NCBI GenBank assembly: GCA_017305515.1
Contig: JAFKKP010000309.1
Location: 1-41,843 of the forward strand
Origin: Hyphomicrobiales bacterium
GTDB lineage: Bacteria > Pseudomonadota > Alphaproteobacteria > Rhizobiales > Xanthobacteraceae
Direction of reading: 5' to 3'
Length of the DNA: 41,843 nt
In this document: positions 8,142-15,900 of the stretch, one piece after another
Layout of the letters: every line of letters starts with the position of its first letter
Position numbering within the stretch: position 1 is the stretch's first letter
Translations under genes and position numbers: made by a program
Notes under the pieces: model-generated
What the model was told of the DNA's origin: nothing
Database searches by the model: none
Seen by the model: only the letters and a program-made list of their open reading frames with translations

Positions 8142-9002
8142 TTGAATCACGATCTCGATATTGCGCTGCTTCGCACATTCGTCGCGATTGTCGATACCGG
8201 CAGCCTGACGTCGGCGGGCCGCGCGGTCGGCCGGACGCAGCCCGCGATCACGCACCAGATTTACCGGCTGGAACAAAGCGTCGGCCGCAAGCTGTTCGAC
8301 GAGAATCGCCGCAAGCTGACGCTGACGCGTGACGGCGAGAACCTGCTCGAATTCGCACGCGCAATCTTGCGGCTGAACGACGAAGCGCGCGGCCGCATGG
8401 CGACCAACGACATCGCAGGTCACGTCAAGCTCGGAACTCCCGATCTCTACGCATCCTACATTCTGCCCGAAGTGCTGGAGAATTTTTCCCGCGCGCATCC
8501 GAATATCGAGATCGAATTGCGGTGCACGCGCAGCGTCCATCTTCACACGGCGCTGGAGCGCAGCGAAATCGACATCGCGCTGATGACGAACCAGCCTGAG
8601 TTCCGCAAAGGCGAACTCATCAGAAACGAGCCGCTGGTCTGGGTCGGCGGCCACAACACCAGTCCGGAACTCCGTAAGCCGCTGCCTTTAGCGGTGCTGC
8701 CGCAAGGCAGCGTCTATCGGCACATCGCGCTTGAAGCTCTGCGATCTGCGGGGCTGGAGTGGTCGATCCGCTCGGTCTGCGACAGCATTGCCGGTTTGCA
8801 GGCGGCGGTGTTCGCGGGGCTGGCCGTGTCGGTTTTTCCACACTGCGCGCTCGGACCCAATTTAAGAAGCATCGGCGCCAACGAAGGCCTGCCGAATTTG
8901 CAGCCGGTGGAATTGGTCATGCAGCGGCGCACGCATGGGCTCAGCGAAGCCGCCGAACAGCTCGCGCAATATATCAGCCGCGAATTGAGCGAAGCGCGTT
9001 AG
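8142..9002 (+). CDS. LysR family transcriptional regulator
   Basis: This 286-residue protein has an N-terminal helix-turn-helix (about residues 9-66: LRTFVAIVDTGSLTSAGRAV followed by TQPAITHQI) and a periplasmic-binding-like effector domain. The start is TTG 8142: the LysR fold begins within eight residues and no in-frame ATG precedes it. It diverges from tctC, the standard position for a LysR activator of an import and catabolism operon. Its stop overlaps the stop of the convergent UPF0324 exporter by four bases. Pairing of a LysR gene with a COG2855 exporter recalls the enterobacterial yeiE-yeiH neighbours, where YeiE has been linked to sulfite. Whether this protein is a YeiE counterpart cannot be settled here. 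Confidence 0.92.
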   Translation: MNHDLDIALLRTFVAIVDTGSLTSAGRAVGRTQPAITHQIYRLEQSVGRKLFDENRRKLTLTRDGENLLEFARAILRLNDEARGRMATNDIAGHVKLGTPDLYASYILPEVLENFSRAHPNIEIELRCTRSVHLHTALERSEIDIALMTNQPEFRKGELIRNEPLVWVGGHNTSPELRKPLPLAVLPQGSVYRHIALEALRSAGLEWSIRSVCDSIAGLQAAVFAGLAVSVFPHCALGPNLRSIGANEGLPNLQPVELVMQRRTHGLSEAAEQLAQYISRELSEAR

Positions 9003-10093
9003 GGTTTCAGCACCATCACGAGCGCGATGCTCATCGCAAGCAGCAGCATCAGCGACAGCGTGACGGCTGCCGTGACCCGGCCGCCGACATTCGACAGCAC
9101 GCGAACATCGACGCCAAGCCCGAGCGCCGCCATCGAAACCACCGTCAGCGCGGCGGCACTTTTAGTGATCGGCGCGACCACCGCATCCGGCACGATCTGA
9201 AACGAGCGCAGTGTCGCCAGCACAAGAAAGCCGACGATGAACCACGGCACGAGTTTCGCCGGACTGAGCGCGACATGTTTGCCGGATTTTCTGTTGCCCG
9301 ACAGGCGCGGCGCGATCAGCGACATGCCGATCACCAGCGGACCAAGCATCAACACGCGGACGAGCTTCACCAGCGTTCCGATCTGCGTGCTGATGAGTCC
9401 TGCGGGGACCGTCGCGGCCAGAACCTGCGGCACCGCGTAAACGGTGAGACCGGCGAGTACGCCGTATTGCGTGGCCGACAAATGCAGCAGCGGAATCAGC
9501 AGCGGCAATCCGAGCACCATCAGCACGCCGAGGATGGCAGTGAACGAGATCGACGAGGCGATGTCGTCGCCGTTCGCGTTGATGACCGGAGCGACCGCGG
9601 CGATGGCCGAATTGCCGCAGATCGAATTTCCGCTGGCGACCAGAATCGAAAGTTTGGTCGAAAGGCCGAGCGCCTTGCTCAGTCCATACGTCACCGCGAG
9701 CGTGACGACGACCGTGCCGATAATCGCCAGAATCAGCACGGCGCCCGACGCTGCAATCGCCGCGAAGCTGATGGATGCGCCGAGCATCATCACCGCGACT
9801 TCGAGAAGCTGCTTGGCGCTGAAAGCAATGCCTGTCTGCAATCGCGCCGATGGCACCCACACCGAGCGGATCAGCATCCCGAGCAGAATCGCGATGACGA
9901 GAGCTTCAATGTAGGGATGGCCGAAATAGCTTTCTTCGGCATGCTGGATGGCAATCGAGACCAGCGTAACGGCGACGCAGAGCGCAATGCCGGGCAGCAG
10001 CCCGATCACATAGCCGAAGCTGGACGCCTTTTTGTCCTTGCCGGATTTTTCGTTTTTCTTTTCGGTTTTCTTGCGCGGCACAGCGATCCCCAC
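8999..10093 (-). CDS. UPF0324/YeiH family putative sulfate exporter (COG2855)
   Basis: This 364-residue protein has about ten hydrophobic helices and the UPF0324 (YeiH) hallmarks: a GHPYIEALVIAILLGMLIRS segment, KQLLEVAVMMLGASIS, and the SICGNSAIAAVAPVI stretch. A lysine-rich cytoplasmic N-terminus (residues 7-23) precedes helix 1. The start is GTG 10093, because a stop codon lies in frame four codons upstream and no ATG is available. Members are annotated as sulfate exporters, and homologues sit in sulfonate-degradation clusters, where they are proposed to export the released sulfate. The IclR-type box at 10173-10187 is 80 bases upstream of the start, linking it to the GMC/IclR locus. The transported species is inferred from family and context. 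Confidence 0.9.
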   Translation of the reverse strand: MGIAVPRKKTEKKNEKSGKDKKASSFGYVIGLLPGIALCVAVTLVSIAIQHAEESYFGHPYIEALVIAILLGMLIRSVWVPSARLQTGIAFSAKQLLEVAVMMLGASISFAAIAASGAVLILAIIGTVVVTLAVTYGLSKALGLSTKLSILVASGNSICGNSAIAAVAPVINANGDDIASSISFTAILGVLMVLGLPLLIPLLHLSATQYGVLAGLTVYAVPQVLAATVPAGLISTQIGTLVKLVRVLMLGPLVIGMSLIAPRLSGNRKSGKHVALSPAKLVPWFIVGFLVLATLRSFQIVPDAVVAPITKSAAALTVVSMAALGLGVDVRVLSNVGGRVTAAVTLSLMLLLAMSIALVMVLKP

Positions 10094-10172
10094 GAATGGA
10101 GATTATCTACTGCGCCAAAACGCGAAATCGTGGAAGAGTATTTTCGGATGGGCCGGCTGATTAATACATCTA

Positions 10173-10187
10173 TCTCACTGAGTGAGA
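10173..10187. promoter_or_regulatory. Palindrome, probable IclR operator (site 2)
   Basis: TCTCACTGAGTGAGA is a perfect 7-bp-arm dyad around a central G. It lies 80 bases upstream of the sulfate exporter GTG start and just past the 3' end of the small gene at 10207. It shares TCTCA-N5-TGAGA with site 1 (629-643) and site 3 (14042-14056). Confidence 0.65.
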
Positions 10188-10206
10188 AGTGAATCCACAG
10201 CTGCCA

Positions 10207-10446
10207 TCAGGAGAAGAGAACGAGCTTTTGCAGGTACGCGATCACGCGCCCAAACCCGTCGAAGATACCCGGCTCGAAATAGACGCCGCGCGCCACCACA
10301 ATTGTCGCAGCCAGCACCCAGAACACCGTCGCACCAACACGCGTCAGCACTTTCGACGCATGGCTGCGCGATTGCGCCTGGCCGGACACATTGAGGGCTT
10401 CGCCGAACGGCTCGTATTTGGCTTGATCCACGTCACTGATTCTCAT
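10207..10446 (-). CDS. Small single-pass membrane protein, unknown function
   Basis: This 79-residue predicted protein is not recognised. It has a polar N-terminus (about residues 1-33) and one clear hydrophobic segment (about 36-55, ATVFWVLAATIVVARGVYF), then an amphipathic tail. It lies downstream of the molybdenum hydroxylase gene on the same strand, 138 bases beyond its stop and past a hairpin at 10543-10569, so it may have its own promoter. The ribosome site is weak. It may be a real small membrane protein, but coding evidence is limited to length, the membrane segment and tidy fit between neighbours. Confidence 0.5.
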   Translation of the reverse strand: MRISDVDQAKYEPFGEALNVSGQAQSRSHASKVLTRVGATVFWVLAATIVVARGVYFEPGIFDGFGRVIAYLQKLVLFS

Positions 10447-10542
10447 CGGATCGAATTAATGTAGGGCATTATCGGCCACCCGGAAGGCGATTGGAATTGC
10501 GTATTTGGGCCTGCGAACAGCCCTTCTTTCCAGAAACGGCTG

Positions 10543-10569
10543 GCCGGGAAGAAAGTTCTCCTCCCCGGC
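10543..10569 (-). terminator. Hairpin after the molybdenum hydroxylase gene
   Basis: The arms GCCGGG and CCCGGC extend through five further A-U, G-C and G-U pairs to an 11-bp stem with a 5-base loop. It begins 15 bases after the stop at 10585. On the minus strand only a weak T-rich stretch follows. On the plus strand a run of seven T (10580-10586) follows after ten bases. It is probably a 3'-end structure, but a weak intrinsic terminator. Confidence 0.45.
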
Positions 10570-10584
10570 GTTGAGGCCCTTTTT

Positions 10585-12948
10585 TTAAAAGGTTTTTCGC
10601 AGAATCGGCCAGATCTTCCCGGTCGTCAGCGGCATATCCAGATGCGTGACGCCGTAATCCTTGAGCGCGTTGACGACGGCATTGACGACGGCCGGCGGCG
10701 AACCGGTCGCTCCCGCCTCGCCGCAGCCCTTGGCGCCGAGCGGATTGGTTTGAGTGGGCGCGTCTTCGTACAATTCGATGTTGATGTGAGAGATGTCGCC
10801 GGCGCGCGGCAGGCTGTAGTCCATGAACGACGCCGTCAGCAATTGCCCGGTTTCGTCGTAACGTGTCTCTTCATAGAGTGCCTGGCCGATGCCCTGCACG
10901 ATGCCGCCGAGCACCTGTCCGCGCACGATCATCGGGTTGATGATGCGGCCGAAATCGTCGACCACAGAATAGTTCACAATCTCGATCACGCTTGTCTCCT
11001 GATCGATCTCGACTTCGCAGATGTGACAGCCGTTCGGGAAATTATAACCCTCGCGCTCATAACTTGCCGTCTCGTCGAGACCCAGTTTCTCGCCGGGCGG
11101 CATGCGCTTGGAATCGAACGACGCGCGCACGACCTCCTCGAACGTGATCGCGCGGTCCGTGCCCGCGACCGCGTATTTGCCGCGCTTGAACTCGATGTCG
11201 CGCTCGCCCGCCTCCAAGAGATGCGATGCGATTGTCTTGCCGCGTTCGACGATCTTGCGCGCGCTTAGCAACGTGGCGGTGCCGCCGAGATGCAATGAGC
11301 GCGATCCGCCGTGGCCGCCGCCAATCGGCGTGGCGTCGGTATCGGCCTGTCGGAACGAGAATTTGTCGGGGCTGATGCCGAACTGCGATGCCGCGATCTG
11401 CACCATCGTCGTCTCATGCCCCTGCCCGTTCGACTGCGTGCCGACCGACAATGTGGCGCGTCCGTCCGGATCGAATGCGATTCTCGCGCTGTCGGCAGGC
11501 GGACCCAATGTCGCTTCGAGATAATAGGCGACACCCAGACCTCTCAGCTTCTTCTGCTTGCGCGATACTTTGGCGCGCTTGGCAAATCCTTTCTCATCCG
11601 CAAGATCGAGCGCCTTCGACAGCACCGCGTCGAAATTGCCGACGTCGATCTGCTGGCCGAGCGCGGTCTTGTAGGGAAACTGCGCGCGCTTGATGAGATT
11701 CTGCCGGCGCAGCTTGACCGGCGAAATGCCGAGCTGTGCGGCCGCGACATCGATGATCCGCTCCAGCAGATAGATCGCTTCCGGCCGGCCCGCGCCGCGA
11801 TACGCATCGATCGGCACCGTGTTGGTGAAAACGCCCTGCACTTCCATCGCGACGGCAGGAATATCGTAGGCGCCGCCGAGAACCGCAGCCGTCGGCAGCG
11901 TCGGAATCAGCGCGCCATTCGTCGACATATACGCGCCGAGATTGGCCAGCGTATCGACCGCGAGTGCCTTGAATTTTCCCGACGCGTCGAGGCCGAGCCT
12001 GACTTTCGTCACCAGATCGCGCGCATGCGCATCCGACAAGAACGATCCGGTGCGGTCGTTGATCCACTTGATCTTCTTTTTCAGGCGCTCGCACGCAAAC
12101 ACCAGCATGACGTGTTCGGGCTGGATCTGGTTCTTGCAGCCAAACCCGCCGCCGACATCCGACGCCTTGCAATGCAGTTTGTCTTTCGGCCAGCCGAACA
12201 GATCGCAGAGCAGATCGCGATAGCCGAACGGATTCTGGATCGAGCCGGACAGCGCGATGCGATTTCTGTCCTTGTCGTAAGCGACGATGACGCCGCGCGG
12301 CTCCATCGAATTCGGGATCAGGCGGTTGTTGACGAGATCGAGCGTGACGACATGCGCCGATGCTTTCAAAGCAGCTTCGGTCTTGTCCATGTCGCCGACG
12401 CGCCATTTGAACGACGTATTGCGCGCGACATCCGGCCAGATCAGCGGCGACTTATCGCTGACCGCCTCATGCAGATCGATCACCGCAGGCTTCACCGCGT
12501 AGTCAATCTCGATCGTCTCGGCGGCGTCGGCGGCGTGCTGCGCGCTGTCGGCAATCACCATCGCAACGCAGTCGCCGACATGCATCACGCGATCTACCGC
12601 CAGAGCGGGCCGGTTCGGAATCGCAATCGGCGACCCGTCGAACTGCTTGATCGACGGGCGTGCGGGAACGCTTTTCAATCCGGATTTGGTCCAGTCGGAG
12701 CCAGTGAGAATCTCAACCACGCCCGGCATCGCTTTCGCAGCAGCAATGTCGATGCGGCGAATGTCGGCATGCGCGTGCACCGAGCGCAGAAACACCGCAT
12801 GCAGCGCCTTCGGATCGACATCGTCATCCGCATAGTGCCCGGCGCCGCGAATGAAACGAATATCTTCGAACCGGCGCAGGGGCTGGCCGATGCCGAAGCG
12901 CGAATTCGCATCGGAATTGTCGGTCAATGGCTCAATTGTTGTGGGCAT
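10585..12948 (-). CDS. Xanthine dehydrogenase family molybdopterin-binding subunit, CoxL form II type
   Basis: This 787-residue protein is the large Mo-cofactor subunit of the molybdenum hydroxylase family. The active-site loop is AYRGAGR (residues 382-388), the signature of form II CoxL-like proteins. True CO dehydrogenase has AYXCSFR, so CO oxidation is not indicated. The C-terminal GCGEAGATGSPPAVVNA stretch carries the catalytic glutamate, and GGGFGCKNQIQPEHV is a Moco-binding loop. The usual partners, a [2Fe-2S] small subunit and a FAD medium subunit, are not encoded next to it. They must lie elsewhere or the protein uses another electron acceptor. It follows the aldo/keto reductase by 47 bases and probably shares its promoter and IclR-type box. 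The substrate is unknown; hydroxylation of an aldehyde or N-heterocycle is typical of the family. Confidence 0.9.
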   Translation of the reverse strand: MPTTIEPLTDNSDANSRFGIGQPLRRFEDIRFIRGAGHYADDDVDPKALHAVFLRSVHAHADIRRIDIAAAKAMPGVVEILTGSDWTKSGLKSVPARPSIKQFDGSPIAIPNRPALAVDRVMHVGDCVAMVIADSAQHAADAAETIEIDYAVKPAVIDLHEAVSDKSPLIWPDVARNTSFKWRVGDMDKTEAALKASAHVVTLDLVNNRLIPNSMEPRGVIVAYDKDRNRIALSGSIQNPFGYRDLLCDLFGWPKDKLHCKASDVGGGFGCKNQIQPEHVMLVFACERLKKKIKWINDRTGSFLSDAHARDLVTKVRLGLDASGKFKALAVDTLANLGAYMSTNGALIPTLPTAAVLGGAYDIPAVAMEVQGVFTNTVPIDAYRGAGRPEAIYLLERIIDVAAAQLGISPVKLRRQNLIKRAQFPYKTALGQQIDVGNFDAVLSKALDLADEKGFAKRAKVSRKQKKLRGLGVAYYLEATLGPPADSARIAFDPDGRATLSVGTQSNGQGHETTMVQIAASQFGISPDKFSFRQADTDATPIGGGHGGSRSLHLGGTATLLSARKIVERGKTIASHLLEAGERDIEFKRGKYAVAGTDRAITFEEVVRASFDSKRMPPGEKLGLDETASYEREGYNFPNGCHICEVEIDQETSVIEIVNYSVVDDFGRIINPMIVRGQVLGGIVQGIGQALYEETRYDETGQLLTASFMDYSLPRAGDISHINIELYEDAPTQTNPLGAKGCGEAGATGSPPAVVNAVVNALKDYGVTHLDMPLTTGKIWPILRKTF

Positions 12949-12995
12949 TTCTCACCGCGGCAATTTTCAAAGGGCTAAAGAAATCGCAGATGTTC

Positions 12996-13976
12996 TTACC
13001 AGAAACCGGCGACCTTGTGCGGGACATAAGGCGCTTCGAGCATTTTCACTTCGTCTGCCGTCAGCTTCAGTGACAATGCCGCGACGGCGTCGATCAGATG
13101 CGTCTCTTTCGAGGCACCGACGATGGGGGACGTGACACCGTCCTTTTGCAACAGCCACGCCAGCGCCACCTGTGCCATCGGCACGTTACGATTTTTGGCG
13201 ACCTTGCCGACAGCCTCGATCACAAGCCGGTCGGATTCCGGGAAGTCATTATATAATGTCTTGCCGAACTCATCTTTCTCGATCCGGCTGCTCTTTTCAT
13301 CCCATGCGCGCGTGAGCCTGCCGCGCGCCAGCGGACTCCACGGCATTACCGCGATTTTCTGATCGCGGCAGAGCGGCAGCATCTCGCGCTCCTCCTCGCG
13401 GTTAATCAGGTTGATGTGATCCTGCATGCTGACGAACTCGGTCCAGCCATTCATGCGCGAGGTGTGGAGCGCCTTCGAGAACTGCCACGCATACATGTTC
13501 GATCCGCCGATGTAGCGCGCCTTGCCTGCCTTCACGACATCATGGAGCGCCTCCATCGTTTCCTCGATGGGCACGGTGGGGTCCCAGCGATGTATCTGAT
13601 AGAGATCGACATAGTCAGTGCCGAGACGCCGCAAGCTGTTGTCGATCTCGGTCATGATGGCTTTGCGCGACAGACCCGCGCCGTTCGGACCCGGCCGCAT
13701 TCGCCCGTGAACCTTCGTCGCGAGCACGATGTTTTCGCGCTTGGCAAAATCCTTCAGTGCGCGGCCGACGATTTCTTCCGACGTGCCGTCGGAATAGATG
13801 TTCGCCGTGTCGAAGAAATTGATCCCAAGATCGATCGCCTTCCTGATGATTGGCCGGCTCATTTCTTCGACGAGAGTCCAGGGATGAGTTCCCCGCTCCG
13901 GCACGCCGAAGGTCATGCACCCCACGCAGAGTTTTGAAACGTCGAGTCCTGTCTTTCCGAATTTCACGTAGTCCAT
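12996..13976 (-). CDS. Aldo/keto reductase
   Basis: This 326-residue protein is an NADPH-dependent aldo/keto reductase with the (beta/alpha)8 barrel. The catalytic tetrad is visible: Asp56 and Tyr61 in FFDTANIY, Lys88 in LATKVHG and His129 in YQIHRWD. The C-terminal NADP-binding region includes SPIVGASKETHLIDAV. It is close to the YajO/Tas-like branch that reduces aldehydes and ketones of broad type. It is first in a two-gene unit with the orphan molybdenum hydroxylase subunit. The IclR-type box at 14042-14056 lies 65 bases upstream of the ATG. It may detoxify or interconvert an aldehyde of the neighbouring pathway; no specific substrate can be given. Confidence 0.92.
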   Translation of the reverse strand: MDYVKFGKTGLDVSKLCVGCMTFGVPERGTHPWTLVEEMSRPIIRKAIDLGINFFDTANIYSDGTSEEIVGRALKDFAKRENIVLATKVHGRMRPGPNGAGLSRKAIMTEIDNSLRRLGTDYVDLYQIHRWDPTVPIEETMEALHDVVKAGKARYIGGSNMYAWQFSKALHTSRMNGWTEFVSMQDHINLINREEEREMLPLCRDQKIAVMPWSPLARGRLTRAWDEKSSRIEKDEFGKTLYNDFPESDRLVIEAVGKVAKNRNVPMAQVALAWLLQKDGVTSPIVGASKETHLIDAVAALSLKLTADEVKMLEAPYVPHKVAGFW

Positions 13977-14041
13977 TCATCAACCTGCAATTTCTGAAGC
14001 TCAATCTAAAGTCTAACACCGCATTGCGCAGTGCAACGACA

Positions 14042-14056
14042 TCTCAATCCGTGAGA
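14042..14056. promoter_or_regulatory. Palindrome, probable IclR operator (site 3)
   Basis: TCTCAATCCGTGAGA has the same TCTCA-N5-TGAGA core as sites 1 and 2. It lies in the 270-base divergent region between the aldo/keto reductase (start 13976, minus) and sorA (start 14247, plus). It is 65 bases from the former and 190 from the latter. It directly precedes a TTGCAC-like -35 candidate for the aldo/keto reductase (minus strand, 14036-14031). Confidence 0.6.
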
Positions 14057-14152
14057 CGGCATATCAACGTCCGTAATAATCAATAGCAAGTGTTTGAATG
14101 AGACCCTGCCTTGCAGCCCCGGATGGTTGGGCGCATGCTTGCGGCACTCAAT

Positions 14153-14222
14153 GGTTCGATCGCGCCTCCTGTCCGGATGCCGAGGATCGAACCGGAAAGG
14201 CGACCTGAGATCGCCGACAGGA
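14153..14222 (+). promoter_or_regulatory. Structured leader candidate upstream of sorA (possible pseudoknot)
   Basis: Three complementary segments lie just before the sorA ribosome site. GGTTCGATC (14153-14161) pairs with GATCGAACC (14185-14193). GGCGA (14199-14203) pairs with TCGCC (14211-14215). TCCTGTC (14167-14173), inside the first loop, pairs with GACAGGA (14216-14222). The third helix crosses the first and would make an H-type pseudoknot ending 12 bases before the AAAGGGAG ribosome site. It could be a riboswitch-like or attenuator element. I do not match it to a known family, and the DNA could instead serve as protein binding sites. Confidence 0.4.
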
Positions 14223-14246
14223 CTGCTCGTCCAAAGGGAGTGCACC

Positions 14247-15455
14247 ATGATCGACAGACGGAATCTCATTAAAAATTCGACTGCTTTTCTCGCCACGCTG
14301 GGTACGGCTGGCATCGGCAATTCGCTGCGCGCGTTCGCCGAAAGCGTGACGCTGCCGTTCGACAATGGCGAGCGGCCGCTGGTGCAGTATCCGCAGAAGC
14401 GCAAGATGATCGGCCTCACCGCGCGGCCTCCGCAACTCGAAACGCCGTTCTCGGTTTACAACGAAGGCGTCATTACGCCGAACGACGCGTTCTTCGTGCG
14501 TTATCATCTGGCCGGCCTTCCTTACGATCTCGATCCCGACAAGTTTTCGGTCGAGATCAAGGGCAAGGTCGACAAGCCGATGAAGTTGACGATGGCCGAC
14601 ATCCGCAAGATGCCGTCGATTGAGATCGTCGCCGTCAATCAATGTTCCGGCAACAGCCGTGGTTTGTTCACGCCGCGCGTGGCGGGTGGTCAGCTCGGCA
14701 ACGGCGCGATGGGCAACGCGCGCTGGAAAGGCGTTCCGCTCAAAGCGGTTCTCGACAAAGCCGGCGTGCAGGCCGGCGCGAAGCAGGTGGTGTTCGGCGG
14801 CATGGACGGCCCCGTCGTGGACAAAACGCCGGATTTCGCCAAGGCACTCGATCTCGATCACGCGCGCGACGGCGAAGTGATGCTGGCCTATGCGATGAAC
14901 GGCGCGGATTTGCCGTTCCTCAACGGCTTCCCGCTGCGTCTCGTGGTGCCGGGCTATTACGGCACCTACTGGGTCAAGCACCTCAACGAGATCAACGTCA
15001 TCGACAGCGTGTACGACAATTTCTGGATGAAGACGGCGTATCGTATTCCCGACAATGACTGCAATTGCGTTGAGCCGGGAACGGCACCGAAGGCGACGAT
15101 CCCGATCAACCGCTTCACGGTGCGCTCCTTCGTCACCAATGTCGCCGACGGCGCGAAGGTGAAAGCGGGCAACGTCGCGCTGAAGGGGATCGCCTTCGAC
15201 GGCGGCAAGGGCATTAAAGACGTGTCCGTCTCCACCGACGGCGGCAAGACCTGGCAGAAGACCACGCTCGGCAAGGACCTCGGCAAATATTCCTTCCGCG
15301 AGTGGAATATTTCGGTAAAGCTCGCCGCAGGCGCGCAGGAGATCAAGGTCCGCGCCACCAGCAATGACGGCAAGACGCAGCCGATGGAGGCTCTGTGGAA
15401 TCCTGCGGGCTATCTGCGCAACGTCGTCGAAACCGTCCGCGTCACGGCAGCCTGA
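14247..15455 (+). CDS. sorA: Sulfite dehydrogenase molybdopterin subunit, SorA-like
   Basis: This 402-residue protein belongs to the sulfite oxidase family. An N-terminal twin-arginine signal (DRRNLIKNS, residues 3-11, then a hydrophobic run to about residue 31) sends it folded to the periplasm. The Moco-binding domain holds the molybdenum-ligand cysteine Cys133 in VAVNQCSGNSRGL. The C-terminal dimerisation domain (about 300-400) contains the GGKTWQKTTLG repeat type. ATG 14247 is preferred to an upstream TTG at 14094 because AAAGGGAG precedes it and the Tat signal begins there. The cytochrome gene sorB follows 12 bases later. SorAB oxidises sulfite to sulfate and passes electrons to cytochrome c, which fits a source of sulfite such as sulfonate breakdown. 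A thiosulfate-pathway SoxC role is less likely without sox genes. Confidence 0.9.
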   Translation: MIDRRNLIKNSTAFLATLGTAGIGNSLRAFAESVTLPFDNGERPLVQYPQKRKMIGLTARPPQLETPFSVYNEGVITPNDAFFVRYHLAGLPYDLDPDKFSVEIKGKVDKPMKLTMADIRKMPSIEIVAVNQCSGNSRGLFTPRVAGGQLGNGAMGNARWKGVPLKAVLDKAGVQAGAKQVVFGGMDGPVVDKTPDFAKALDLDHARDGEVMLAYAMNGADLPFLNGFPLRLVVPGYYGTYWVKHLNEINVIDSVYDNFWMKTAYRIPDNDCNCVEPGTAPKATIPINRFTVRSFVTNVADGAKVKAGNVALKGIAFDGGKGIKDVSVSTDGGKTWQKTTLGKDLGKYSFREWNISVKLAAGAQEIKVRATSNDGKTQPMEALWNPAGYLRNVVETVRVTAA

Positions 15456-15467
15456 AGGAGCGCAGAC

Positions 15468-15788
15468 ATGAAACAGACCAAAATCATCGCGCTCGTAGCC
15501 GCCGTCTCGTTCGCAACCGCTGGCATCTCCGCGCTTCACGCCAAGCCGCTTAATTATAAAGGGCCGGACGAAACGGCGACGTTCAAACCGGGCAACAATC
15601 TCGACGTCGTGCAGAACAACTGCACGGCCTGTCACTCGGCCGATTATGTCCAGACCCAGCCGCGCGGGCCGAAATTCAAGAAGGATTTCTGGCAGGCGGA
15701 GGTGACGAAGATGGTGAAAGTCTATGGCGCGCCGATTGACGACGCGGACGCTGCAAAGATCGCGGACTATCTGGCGGACAACTACTGA
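15468..15788 (+). CDS. sorB: Monoheme cytochrome c subunit of sulfite dehydrogenase, SorB-like
   Basis: This 106-residue protein has a Sec signal (residues 1-25, ending SALHAK) and one c-type heme motif, Cys52-x-x-Cys55-His56 (CTACH). Met82 in VTKMVKVYGAP is a plausible sixth ligand. A strong ribosome site (gaaggag) precedes the ATG, 12 bases after sorA. Size, single heme and position match the SorB subunit that takes electrons from the molybdenum site of SorA. A perfect intrinsic terminator follows at 15797-15827, so sorAB is a closed two-gene operon. Confidence 0.9.
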   Translation: MKQTKIIALVAAVSFATAGISALHAKPLNYKGPDETATFKPGNNLDVVQNNCTACHSADYVQTQPRGPKFKKDFWQAEVTKMVKVYGAPIDDADAAKIADYLADNY

Positions 15789-15796
15789 ACGAAAGC

Positions 15797-15827
15797 AAAG
15801 CCGGGACATTCCCGGCTTTCGCTTTTT
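15797..15827 (+). terminator. Intrinsic terminator of sorAB
   Basis: AAAGCCGGG (15797-15805) and CCCGGCTTT (15811-15819) form a perfect 9-bp stem with a 5-base loop. A run of five T follows at 15823-15827. The stem starts eight bases after the sorB stop. Confidence 0.9.
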
Positions 15828-15900
15828 GACCCGGCAACGCGAGTCTTGTATCAGAAATGTGACAAGACAAATCGGCCGCCAGAATTATTCGATCTGGAGA

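Noticed and set aside
10585..12948. Aerobic carbon monoxide dehydrogenase (CoxL)
   Set aside because: The active-site loop is AYRGAGR, not AYXCSFR, and no coxM or coxS genes are adjacent.
14094..14246. Extended N-terminus of sorA from TTG 14094
   Set aside because: No ribosome site is present. The added sequence is non-conserved, and the twin-arginine signal begins at 14250, just after the well-spaced AAAGGGAG and ATG 14247.
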